Source: Talinum fruticosum
Taxonomy: Eukaryota > Streptophyta > Magnoliopsida > Caryophyllales > Talinaceae
NCBI GenBank assembly: GCA_021018815.1
Contig: JAITYX010000064.1
Coordinates: 2,017,501 to 2,081,500, forward strand
DNA: 64,000 bases
Direction of reading: 5' to 3'
Each line of letters starts with the position of its first letter. Within the stretch, counting starts at the first letter, position 1. A program made the translations under genes and the position numbers. This document shows positions 36,879 through 49,100 of this stretch, piece after piece. The notes beneath the pieces are model-generated. The model saw only the letters and a list, made by a program, of their open reading frames with translations. It was not told where the DNA came from and searched no databases.

Positions 36879-39736
36879 ATGGGAACTCTCAAGGTTTATG
36901 CCGACAGGAAGTCCCAGCCCAGTCGTGCAATCATCATTTTCTGCAAGTAAATCTCTCCCCTTTTATCTCATTTCTAATTTTTTTCCTTTTCTGGACATAG
37001 CACCCCATATTTTTGGTTTTCTCGAGTCTTTTTTTTTTTTTTGAAAAAGTTCAACTATAATTAAAAATATATATTGTATTTCTAGATTTTTACAAGCAAG
37101 TTCCATATTAAAAAGGTAGAAATTTCATTCCATAATTTATTTCTAAATTACGAGTTAATTGAAAAGAAGCATCAGGTAAAAATACATATTAATGTAAAAA
37201 GTCTGATCCATTGTATAGCATATTTTAAGATCAAGTGTTTCAGGGTTAATGGGATCGAATTCGAGGAAGTGAAATTGGACCTTTTTAAAGGAGAGCATCT
37301 CACTCCAGAATATGAAGGTAATTATTATTATTTTCCTTTCATATCTTTTTCATAAATTAGAATTTTTTTAAATTTTTTTAAAAAGAGATTATATTGGGTA
37401 ACTTGTAAAAATAACTCTGATCCGCTGCCATATAATCTACTTATAAATATTGTTATTTGTGGGTCCTATGAAAAAAAAAAGCTGTTTATAAATAACAATA
37501 TTTTTCCCCTTGAAAGGCTAATCATAATGAAGGTTGTCTTCATATTAATTTGTTGATTTTTTCCCCTAATCAGTGGTTCAAAGTTAAAACCGTTGGATTA
37601 ATTAGCAGGATTAGCCTGATTTCAAAGTTAAAACTGATCACAAAAAAAGGGCTGAATAAATTAACTAATTGGATTATATTGTTTACATCGACCAAATTTC
37701 AGTAATTAATCCCATGAAGAAAGTCCCAGCCATAGCTCATGGAGAATTTAGTCTATTTGAGAGGTAAGTAATTAATTTGCTCCTGTTGTTTTCCTTTACA
37801 TTAAAAAAAAATAAAACGAAAAAAGGCTTGTTATTTTTTTTTTATAGTATTATTATATTATAAATCTTTTTTTTTTTGGGATCTCAACTTATCAAATTAA
37901 ATTATATATTTTTCCGTGTTACATTATTAATTTGCAAGTCCATCAATCCAATTCCAGGGTTTTTTAAAATTTTTATTTTACACTAACTTTTTAATCATTT
38001 TGCAGCCATGCAATCCTCATCTACCTTGCTTGCGCTTATAATGTATCTGAAAACTGGTAATTACAAATATTATATTTTTCCATTCTGAAAGTAATTATAG
38101 TCTATTATGAGCAGAAAAAATCACTCTCTTTGTCCCTCAATGTGCATATATGTGTTGAATTGATTCTAATTTCATGGAATATCCATGCATTGCAATTTGT
38201 AATATAGGTATCCAACTGATCTTCAGACGAGGGCTAAGCTTCACGCCATATTGGACTGGCACCACACCAATTTACGCCACGGTGCCGGTAATTAAGTTAC
38301 TCTTAATTATTACTAGTTAATATGATCGGTTTAATATGAGTTTCAGTTGGCTCAATTCATATATTTGTAGATGTTGTTGTCACTTAGCCTTTACGCCTCC
38401 CAAAAATTAAAAGGAAAAAATAACTTAAAGTTGGATTTGCATTGTTACGATTTCAAGTTAAATAGGGTTGATGGATTGATGTGATTTATTTCAGTTATAT
38501 CCATGGATTTGAGTTCTTTTATTAAACCTTACAGTCTTACAGTTCTTTACAGACTAAATAAAACATGGTCTAATTAGGTCATCTTTTTAGGCACATAGGT
38601 GATCATAAGTTTTGGCAAATCTACTACTCTATATCATCCTAATTAATAAGAACAATCAACTTCAATTCTATGCCAAGTCTTTCTACTACTTGATGGGCAT
38701 GGTCATTATTATTAAATAAGAAGAGATCATAACAAATGATTGTTTTTGGGTGCAAAGAAGCAAAAAGGAACAACTCTTTGGATGTTGACATTAGCATTGA
38801 TTTGAATTTGGGATGATTACAGCGGGATACATAAATACTACTCTGGTGGCGCCGAAGATGGGAAAACCCCTAAATCAAGAGGTTGCAGCTGAATGTGAGC
38901 AGAAGTTGATTGCATCCTTATCCACCATTGAGACAATGTGGCTCAAAGACAACGCCAACTTCTTGCTCGGTCGCGATCAACCCTCCATTGCCGATCTTTC
39001 CCTTGTCTGCGAGATTACGCAACTCCAAGTAAGCAAACATACTACCGTATCTCTATAATAGCCAATTCTATGGGTGTGACCTTAGTTACTCTCATTTCTC
39101 TGCATATTGTATGTATTCCATTATACAAATTATGGAAGAGAATCCTTTACAATTGGAGGACTAGTTGCAATTTTGCAGTCCACCCATCCAGCGGTTGAGA
39201 TGTTAAGTAGAATTTAAAAGTAGTGGTGAAAAGATTTTAAAAATCTCAACCGTTAGATGAGTGGACTGCAAGATTACAGCCCCTCCAATTGTATAGGAGG
39301 TCCTCTTGCACATATTGTAAGAACCGTGTACTGCGACCAATAGCTAAAGTTGGTTAATTTTCTAGTGTACTTTGGCCTAGGAAGATTTACATAATCAAGG
39401 AAAATTATATAGAAATTTAGGAGGGATATGAACTAATGGTAGTCGTATCAAGCCATTAGATCTTTTCCTGGATGAAAGGAAATTTTCTTGTAAAAAGTTT
39501 TTCATTCTCTGAAATTTTCCTATGTTCAAACATAGAGTGGCATAGTAGCAAAGAGTTGGCTAATTATGTCATGGTTGTGCCCTTTGTAACAGTTATTGTC
39601 TGAGGAAGAAAGGAACAGAATGATAGGCCCATACAAGAAAATTCAGAAATGGGTAGAGGACGTCAAGAAGGCAACTAACCCTCATTTTGATGAGGTTCAC
39701 CAACTTCTACATGAGATTGCCGCCAGCTCTAAGTAG
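36879..39736 (+). CDS. theta-class glutathione S-transferase, copy 2
   Basis: Seven exons: 36879-36946, 37244-37317, 37703-37763, 38006-38056, 38208-38287, 38823-39028 and 39593-39736. They total 684 nt and give 227 aa, with every junction in phase and identical in placement to copies 1 and 3. The catalytic serine is at residue 12 (DRKSQPSRAIIIFCK). The glutathione-site segment is MKKVPAIAHGEFSLFES, followed by [17 protein letters not shown]. The C-terminal domain contains DWHHTNLRHGAAGYINTTL and [19 protein letters not shown]. It ends EIAASSK, so there is no PTS1, and the enzyme is predicted to be cytosolic. It lies in the same orientation about 3.4 kb after copy 1 and is clearly a tandem duplicate of it. 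A palindromic MITE sits in intron 6. Confidence 0.93.
39138..39307. mobile_element. palindromic MITE in intron 6 of GST copy 2
   Basis: An inverted repeat of about 170 bp. The left arm has ACAATTGGAGG, TTTTGCAGTCCACCCATC and CGGTTGAGAT. The right arm has their reverse complements ATCTCAACCG, GATGAGTGGACTGCAAGA and CCTCCAATTGT. No transposase is present and the superfamily is not assigned. Confidence 0.7.
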
Positions 39737-42700
39737 AACCAAGCGTAATTTTTTTTGAAGAGAATCCATCTTAATTATTTGGTTTTTCAAGAAGGTCTAG
39801 AGTCCAAATACTCAGTCCTTTTGCTCTTGTTGGGCATCGTTGCACCTTTTTATAATCTTTTTGCCCTTGTGATGTGGTTCAGTACTGTTCCTCAGATCTA
39901 ATATATAGGGATCTCTCCTTAACGACACCGTAAAGGTTCTATTGAAATAAAATCTCCTTTGGAAATGCATTTTGAATTAACTGTTTTTGTGAGTTCATGA
40001 GATGAGATCTGTTGGAAGAGATGTAAAGACTGCCTTATCGATATATGTAAAGTACAAGCTATAATTTATCTATAAACTTATGCTAGTCAGGGATGCGTAT
40101 CTTTAAGAAAATGCCAATATCTTGTTCATGGTGGGGGCGGGATTTAAGTCTGGAAGTGGAAAAGCAATATTGGAATTATCTACTTCTTCTTCTTCTTCAT
40201 CTCCTTCTCGCAATGAACATCTTGCATCTATCCCTGAAACCATGTCATTATCTCCTTAAATTCTGAGAGATGAATGCTATAAATTCAGTGCCCCATGCCA
40301 GTCTATATCATTCATACCTTACAAGAAAAAAGAAAAGAATAGAAAACGAACGCTCTAAATCCCCCTTCCCTTCATCCCTTTAGTCACCTTCTATTCCCCC
40401 AAAAACAAAAAACGGAAAAATAAGAAAGGAAACAGAGTTTGATGAATTATCAATATGCTTCAATTTCCTGAACCAGGATGTGGTCAAGGGCGTAGGTTTA
40501 ATACCCATCTTCTGTAGGGAAAGGCGCGGTTGTACTCTCTTGTTTTGTTCCTAATTATTGTAGTTGTCATTGTGTTATTCTCAATCTGTCGTGGCTAAGC
40601 ATTACATCAGGACATATAATTATTATCATTCAATTCCCGATGCAATATTTTGTTAGCACAGATTGAGAAGAAGACAGTAGCAACTAGCAGCAATCAGAAA
40701 CATAACGGGAGATGGGTATTAACTCTATGCCCCTGACCAAGCCCTGGCTCAGGAAATTGAAGCATATTGATATACCACGAATACTAGAAAGTGCTCATTT
40801 CCTTTTTGCTTCCTTACGTTTTTCTAGTACTTCCAATCAACCGAGTAGGCTGTTATTTCCTTGCATACATTAGTCTCACTAGAATCATAGGTCTTTTTCA
40901 CATTTTACTTTCTACTCGTGTCCATGAATCATATTTGCTCAAGGTTTTCATGATAATTTGGATTTTACACTCTATTGCAGCTACTTTGGGATCAAGAACT
41001 AAATCAGAATCAGTCCCGAGAGTTGAACATTTTCTGCAGGACCTATGCCTATAACTTTGCATTATTAGTGTCTCTTTCACCTCCTTTTTTTGTTTTCCTT
41101 TTTACAAGGGGTTTTTATTTGGTGAGGAAGCTGAAATCTTCTATGTGTGGAAACTTGTTATTCCTGCCCTGTTTTCTCCCAATCTGTTGTCATTTCATGG
41201 TTCAGCAACGACATGGGCAGTTCTTATTTTTGCGATGAAAGAGGTGTGTCAACATAGTTTCCTCAATGCTACTATATCATGTTGTTCTAATCATTTTGTA
41301 AATATGATCACCTTTGTGCCTTGGTGTTGTATGTCTAGCGTTTGAGTTATGATTCCAAGTATTATAACATGAGTCAAAATCAACAGTTGCCTTAATGAAG
41401 GTTACTAATTCATTCTTTGTATGTTCAAGTATATAACTACTGTTTTTTGGGAATGATGTGGTTCTTTGGGATCTTTATGTGATATGTATTTGTAGCCTAG
41501 ATTGGTCAAAGTTATAAATATGAAAATTACTCACTACTTTCAATTTCTATGGGCATGTAACAATCAATTTTGAAGTTCATTTAAAGCCCATTTCTGATTT
41601 TACTTTTTGCTACATTGTTTAAATTGTAAAATCTTGCCTTTGTCAACTCTAACACTGGAAGTATTCTGTTATTTGGGAAAATAAAATATGTCCTTTTTGC
41701 TATATCTCGTAGGAGAAGGAAATTATAGTATAAGATCCATTGGGTTCGTCAAAAGTGAGAAATTTAGGTTCAAAGTATGTATGTGATTTTGACTTCATGA
41801 TCTCATCTATTATCTAGCGACCTTTATCATTTTCTTTAGATGTCTGATGCTGATGCAAACCTAATCATCACTACCAGTAAAGTTACTAATGGCAGCTTCA
41901 GTTCTAAGAACGGCTTCCTATGTTGCTACTTGAGGATCAAGTTTGACTCTGATTATTTAGTGCGAGAGCTGCGTAAGGAACCTACCTTATTATCATAAGT
42001 TGGAATATTTTTGGCTCACTTCAGTGGTACAGTTTCAAGTTTGACAGAATTACCATATCAGTTTGGAGATAGGAAGAGCACTTGGTCTCTTACATGTAGG
42101 CTCTTTTGGAGCCTTCCCATGGCATTACATTACATCTTTGTTCCCTGAAGAAAATGATCACTAAATGTTGGGTGTGTTTGCTTCCCCAACGCGCACTTCT
42201 TTCTGGCTTTCTGCTAATATTTTTCGAATTCCTTTTTCCAGAACAAGAAAGTGAGCACGACCTACCAAAGCTTGAACTGCACAGCCTCTTTTGCACCATA
42301 TAAGTATTTTAGGATGTAAAGTAACAAGTTGTGATTCGTACGATTACAAGTTTACAGGTTCCTCAGCCTTTCGTTCAGCCCACTTCTCGAAAACATTGTG
42401 ATCGTCTAAATGAAATCGTGCACCATAAACTCATGGAAAAGAGATTGTCATGATCCTGTGGTCACAACAACAATTGCATGATCGTATTTTTATAACAACT
42501 ATTGTTTGATCATACGATTATGAGAACCATCATCTACTCGTTGAGTAAACAACTATTATTTGTGTGTTATACCTCGGTTGAGTTCCACCGCATTTGGACA
42601 TTCCAATTAAGCTTCTAAAGTTTCTAATGAAGGTAAGTAATGAAATCAGTCCGTATAATTTTGTAAATAAGGATAAGATCGCTACATTATACCCCATCTC

Positions 42701-43189
42701 CACATCGTGCTTAACCGCTTCGGTTTTGGGATATGGATTTTTAATTTCCTATACGAGATAAGTAAAAGCCAACATATATGTTGGACCTACTATCTAGTGC
42801 ACTCATCCGAGGTGGGGCTTATTGGATTAACTTTAGTAGTTTGTTTAGGTTAGAATTAGAACTAAAATAACTTGAGAAGTCAATCTCCAATTATCACACC
42901 AAACTAGTATACTATACTTGAGATCAAGAGTTAATTCCCTGGGCAAGAATTCGACCGTTACCAAACATCTTTTACCTATTCAAATAGTATCAGTTTTTAA
43001 AACATTTTGGATTTTCTAAAAATGTAAGGGCCAAAAGAATTTCCTTTTCATAAAATGAAATTTATTGGTATCATAGGAGTTGGACCAGAGCTTGGGTCTT
43101 ATCTTCGTTTCAAGTTTCAAGGTTTGCATACGGGGGTCAGCGTTGCCCTACTTGCTTGTTGCTGCGAGAGAGAGAGAGTAGAGAGAGAG
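39737..43189. other. intergenic between GST copies 2 and 3
   Basis: No gene is supported. It contains the fold-back element at 40448-40772. The stretch at about 40790-40870 resembles intron 3 of GST copy 3 near 46575-46655, both with pyrimidine-rich sequence then CAACC and GTAGGCTGTT. The other open frames (40791-41345, 42090-42303) have no recognisable domain. Confidence 0.45.
40448..40772. repeat. fold-back (inverted repeat) element of about 325 bp
   Basis: Left arm TCAATATGCTTCAATTTCCT (40450) pairs with AGGAAATTGAAGCATATTGA (ending 40770). TTAATACCCATCT pairs with AGATGGGTATTAA, and TTCTCAATCTGT pairs with ACAGATTGAGAA. The loop is about 50 bp near 40610-40660. It is probably a MITE; no coding sequence is present. 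Confidence 0.75.
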
Positions 43190-46100
43190 ATGACTCTGAA
43201 AGTATTTGCTGATCGGATGTCCCAGCCTTCTCGGGCTGTCATTCTATTCTGCAAGTACTCAATTTCCTCTCTCTCCCTAAACCCTCAATTTTCCAATTCC
43301 ATTTTTCAGAATTTGCCCCCTCGTTTTGTTATAGCTTCTTCTTTTATTCTTCTGTCATTCTTTTTCATTGGATTTTTGTAGTTGGGTCCTCATGAATCTC
43401 GTTTGCTGCAGGCTTAATAAAATCGATTTCGAGGAGGTCAAAATTGATATATCTAAGCGCCAACATTTGTCTCCAGATTTCGCCGGTAACTCCTATTTTG
43501 CTTCTTTGAATTTTCTGGGTTTTCTTTCTTTCGTTTTTTTTTTGGTAGTTTTGTTCTTTCTTTGAATAATTATGGAATTCTTCTAGGGAATTTGTCTGAT
43601 GAAATTAGTTATTTATGGGTTGAAACTCTAGTGTTGTTGGTTGTTGTTTTTGGCTGCTCTTAATTTGTATATATATTGTCTCAACAGTGCCTGGAAATTG
43701 GTTATACTCTAGTATGATAAAGTGAAAGATACCATTAAAAGAGGCTCTTGCTTTTGAATATTGAAAAGGTGTTACTAATGATTTCTAAGGAGTTAGGGCA
43801 CAGGAGGAGACACACCTTAATCCATCTGTTTGCAGAACTTTCAAATGTGGGGTTTGCATTTGGAATCTTGTTGATTAGAAAGTGGTTTACTGGTAGATTT
43901 GAGGACATAGCCCTATTCCATTTAGCTTTAGCTTAGAGCCTTACAGCTTCTTAGAGCTCCTTACGGCTTTTTATAACTAATTTTAGAACTATCTTACAGC
44001 TTCTTGAGCCTTATATCTCGTTACAGCTAAATGGAACAAGCACTGTAGTCTACTTAGTTGGATCTTCAGTATGTGATGAACAAAGGTTTGAGAAGAGGTT
44101 AATTTGTATTTTTCTTTGATGAACAACTGAGTTGGGTGTGCTTAGAATGTGAAAGTTGGCTGTTCAGGATTTGGGTTTATGAGAGAGTATAGTTGAGACC
44201 TGAAGCTTTGAACTTCCAATTACGTAAGAAGTGAAGTTTTGGGTTTAGGGAGAAGAGGGATCTCCTTATTGGGTAAATAAAGTATGCATTCTTGATTGTC
44301 CCTTTTTTTTTTTTGTGGTAGCGAGAGAGCTTGATGATTTCAGTCAATTTACTTGATTCATTTTCTGGTGTGTTTGAGCCCCTTTGGCTATATTTCACAT
44401 CTCAACCATATTTAAGAAAATGACTTGAGATTTAATCTGTAAATGCCATTAGCAAGATACAGAGTGAGAGCACAAGTGTATCCTGGCCAGCTCACATTTG
44501 TTTCATATAGGAAAGAAAAAGCAATGCAATTAAGTAGGTTTTTTTGTTTTTGTTTAGGTGGAAGAACAAACACTGGCAGAAGTAAAAGAAAATCAAATAT
44601 TATTGGATATTCTAGTGGATGATCTACTATTAAGTCAAGACCCTGACTTGAGATATGTGGTAAATACTTCAGTTTATGGATTGGTTGTTAGTAAATACTT
44701 AAGGATGTGCATTGGTCGTAGCTTCTTTTCTGATGTGTACAACTTGAAGGGTTCCATGATTGAAATAACATGGAACAAGCAACTGCATGGATGAGAATAC
44801 ACTAGCATTGTCGAGAGATAAATATTATGGTTCATAGATTGGGTGCTCTTGTTCTACCATTTCCATTTGTGCAATGAAAAGCAAAATTGAGTGAATAACT
44901 TTCATTAAAATAACTAGCTTGTACTTTATTATGCAACCGGATTGTTAACATGTTTTTGCTAATCCATTGACTAGATAGTATTATATTCATGCTTATTATT
45001 TCTACAAACCAGACTAGATCAAACCATAACCCCAAAGTTCCAGCTAGGCTGGATTTTTTTCCTTTTTAGGTGGTTTCTAAAGATAATGGTTCTTATATCC
45101 GCAATCAGACCGCTACAATAGGATCATTAAGGGGCTATTTCTGTCAACTAGGTTTGGAATGTGTTTGTCGCCAGCTATTTCACGAACAAAGCTACTAAGG
45201 ATAGTCTATTGTTATTACATATTGTTGCTGAAAGATTAGAAAAATGGCTTGTTTTCTCATTCTGTTGGATTATCCTAATTTGGAATTTTATTTGGATGTG
45301 GCTATGGCAAGTTAGCTTCAATAGAATGAAGGAAAATTAGCAACGGTTCTATATCATGCCAATAATAAGATCTTCTTTTGAGATTGTTAGTTGCCATTAG
45401 CGCACCATTTCAAGTGATGCTCCCCCTCCCCCAACTCTCCATTTTGGTGATAAGATTATGTGTGATAGACTATGGGCCAGGAGAAATTTTGTTGTTTGCC
45501 ATTCTTGGTTTATTCTTCATTTTCTTCTGTTGCCCTCCTTTTTAAACTGACGAGACTCCCCTTGTATACGACCATGGTCATGTCTATGTAATCTAGTGGT
45601 GCTGGTCCACACTGAAGTTAGAACGCCAATGCTTTAGTTGTTTCTCTTTTGGAATTCTTTTTTATCTCATTTGAGATTGAAGTCGGGGATTTTTTATATA
45701 TATGTTGATAGTTGGTGCAGCTTTCTTTCTACCAATAAAAGGTTGAGTGACATTTTGGCTGCATAAAAATAGGAGCCTTCTTGTAAAAGTCACATTTAGC
45801 CTTTCTCTTACATGTAAACCAGGGGGGTACTAGATCAACATATATAAATCATTACTTCCAGTTCAGTAGAGTGTTTTATTTCGTACATTACTTTCTGTTG
45901 GCTTCTCTGCATGCTAAAACATTAGATTCTTGATTTGTGCTATTATTGAAACTATAGATTCTTATTTTAATTGCTGAAGTATCTGATGAATTGTAATTTT
46001 TAATTATGATGAGACTTCAGAGATAAATCCCATGCGACAAGTTCCTGCAATAGTTGATGGAAGATTTAAACTGTTTGAAAGGTAATTCCTAAGTTTTCTC

Positions 46101-49100
46101 TTGGATTATGAACCATTGAGATTAAACTTCCTTTTATCTCCTTTTAGACTGCTCATACTTTTTCCTGTTGTTCTTCCTTTGTCGTCATATTTGTATGCTT
46201 TGATTAGGGAGTTCTCCCCAGGGCTTAGTGACTAGAAAAATCCAATTTTTGCAGTTTATTGATTCTTCAAGCTAAGTGAAAGAGAAAAGTATAGGAAGGC
46301 AAGAAAAGAAAAGAAAAAATACCCTTGTTTTATGACCAAGTCCTGCTGTTTCAGTCCAAACTAAAACAGCCCTACTGCTGTCTATCCTTTTATTTGGTTA
46401 ACCTTCTATGGAAGGAAGAACACACACCTTTCCATCTTCTAGAGTTAGACCAAGTCCCGCTGTCTCAGTGGAAACTAAAACGAGTGTTTTATTGAGAAAT
46501 CTTCTAAGTTCTCACGAATTCCTTTCGTTTTTTACATCCCTTTGGGATTATCTACAGTGGATACTGGAAACTTGTCCATTTCCTTTTTCTTTCTTTCCTT
46601 TTCTACCACTTCCTTTCAACCAGGTAGGCTGTTCTTATCTTTCATACCAGCGGAAAGCAGGATATCTGGCAACTATGTCAATCTTAGATTCATTGGTTGT
46701 TTCTGAAAGGCAAACTTTTTTGAGAAACAATTTTGTCGGCTGTCACATAACTTGGATTTTAGGAAATAAACGGCACATACCTGCTGCCACTTGTCCTAAA
46801 GGGTCTGCTAAATTACGAATCATGGTTGGCTGTGAAATATACTGATTCATTAGGATATCTGGCAACTATGTCAATCTTAGATTCATTGGTTGTTTCTGAA
46901 AGGCATGCAAAGTGGAAATGATGTGCAGAAGCTGTTCTGTTCTCCCTTTAGCATCACATCTGTTAGTAACCAAAAATTCAGTCTATCCTAATTTTCCTCA
47001 GGTCTGTCATTTTCAAGTAAGTTGCATCCTGGAAATCTAATACCCCTCGAGGCAAGCTTTTCTGAGAAACAATTTTGTCGGCTGTCACATAACTTGGATT
47101 TTAGGAAATAAACGGTATCGACCTGCTGACACTTGTCCTAAAGTGTCTGCTGAATTATGAATCATGGTTGGCTGTGAAATATACTGCTACCCTTCCCTTC
47201 CACATTCTTCGTGGACTTCAGTTATCTAGCTGCATTTTTAGGGTTTATCCTCCTTTATAAATTGTAGTTTAATCCGAGTGCTCTCTTTGCTTTTTCATAC
47301 TTTTCACCCTTGGGAGATCTGCCTGCATTACATAAATCATGCGCAGCTGTTAAGTTCATTAGGTGGTGCAATCTTGAAGTTTGAATTGATGCTGTTTACT
47401 TCTAGCTTCCCTTGCCCTAATTTTTAGTTTCTTGGTTAACATTTATTTCTGAAGTCCATGCACTATCATCACTTATATTCAGTTAATATTTCTAGCATGT
47501 TGGACTTCCCTAACTATTTGTATTGGAATTTCGGCAGTCATGCAATCCTGATTTATCTTGCCTGCTCATTTCCAGGAGTTGCAGATCATTGGTGAGAACC
47601 CAAACCCCTTTGTGTATGCCCATTACTTAATATGGTTTGAATGTTTCATATGATTAGCATATTCCTACGTTTCTATTGAGTTCTCTATTATGCATTTTTG
47701 CCAATACCCACTTACAATATTTGTTCTTCAAGGTATCCAGCTGATGTTTCCAAGCGAGCCAAAATCCATTCAGTGCTGGATTGGCATCATTCAAATCTGC
47801 GCAGGGGTGCAAGTATGGTATCTTTTTTTTCCCTTATTGTCTTCAAACTCCTTATTGATCTCTCGTTACATGTTCGTTTGTCTCGTGTTTCTATATGATG
47901 ATTCCAATAGAATTGGTGAATGAAACTTGGTAAGAAATTTCTGAGTTGTTAAGAGAGATTACGGTCTACTAGCCCAATAACTCATGGTTTGTCACTAGTA
48001 GTGTTGAGAAAATACCGCAAGCACACAGAGTTAACGACCGCCGAGTTAACAACCGGCGAATACGGGTCGTTTCCTCGAGGAACTCGTTTTCAAGTACTAA
48101 AATCCACTTCCGGACTCTATTCTAGGTGAAAGTAAGTTCGACAATGATTGGTTTCGATTAACTAGTTGCTAAATTAACGATAAAAGAATTCAAATGATAA
48201 AAAGCCTTAGATGGGGATTAATCACACTAATATGCCTAAAATCAAAACCAAATTCCGCTTGAGATTTGTCTATGCTTGCGGTTTAGAAGGGCGAAATGCC
48301 GACTAAACCTATCTTTGCCTACTTTCGAAGGTCAAAAACTAATCTTACTCAATCTAATTACCTATTTTCATGGGATTAATAAAGAACAAAATCACAACAA
48401 ATGCATCTCACAACCCCGATTGAAAACCTTAATTATTTTCATATCAAAGTTTTAATCGTTCACAATGTCATTCTAGGTTAGTTTCCATCTTTCAATGTTC
48501 ACAAAACCCGAATAAAAGTGGATGATTCCTCTTTCGAGGCATTCATCGAATAAGTGAAGAACAAAGTGAATTCCGACCTAACAAGCATAGTACAATTCAA
48601 TTGGAATGCATTTTATAATTATCAAGACATATTGGGGATCAATCCAACCTAAGTAAGGAATTTAGCCTCTAAATATGATACTAAACAACTCACAAGATTC
48701 AATGAAAACAAACATGATAGATAATGAGAAACACTCGAAGAAAAAAAAACAAAGAAAAATTTCAATTATCGAAATGAAATTGATACGATTGAATTGTAAA
48801 TAATCTTGTAGTAGACAATAATCCTTGTAAGTTCTTGACTACTCTCTAAAAGCTCTCTAATGAAAAACCTTAGTTAAAACTTAGAATGAATGAAAGGTGT
48901 CCCGAAAATACAATTTGGAAACAGATAAATCGTGAAAATCTGTAAGTCGCACGACCGTGCGGGTCTCTTGCCGCAATTTCACATGGCCGCGCACCATGCA
49001 AAAGTTTCTACATCCTTTTTGCCCTCTACACGGGTCGTGGAGCTTACGAACAGCTAGCCGTGCACGACTTCAACTTTGTCCAATTTCTAACACAAGTGTG

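Noticed and set aside
44558..44794. Open frame in intron 2 of GST copy 3
   Set aside because: It has no recognisable domain and lies within an intron whose splice sites are clear.
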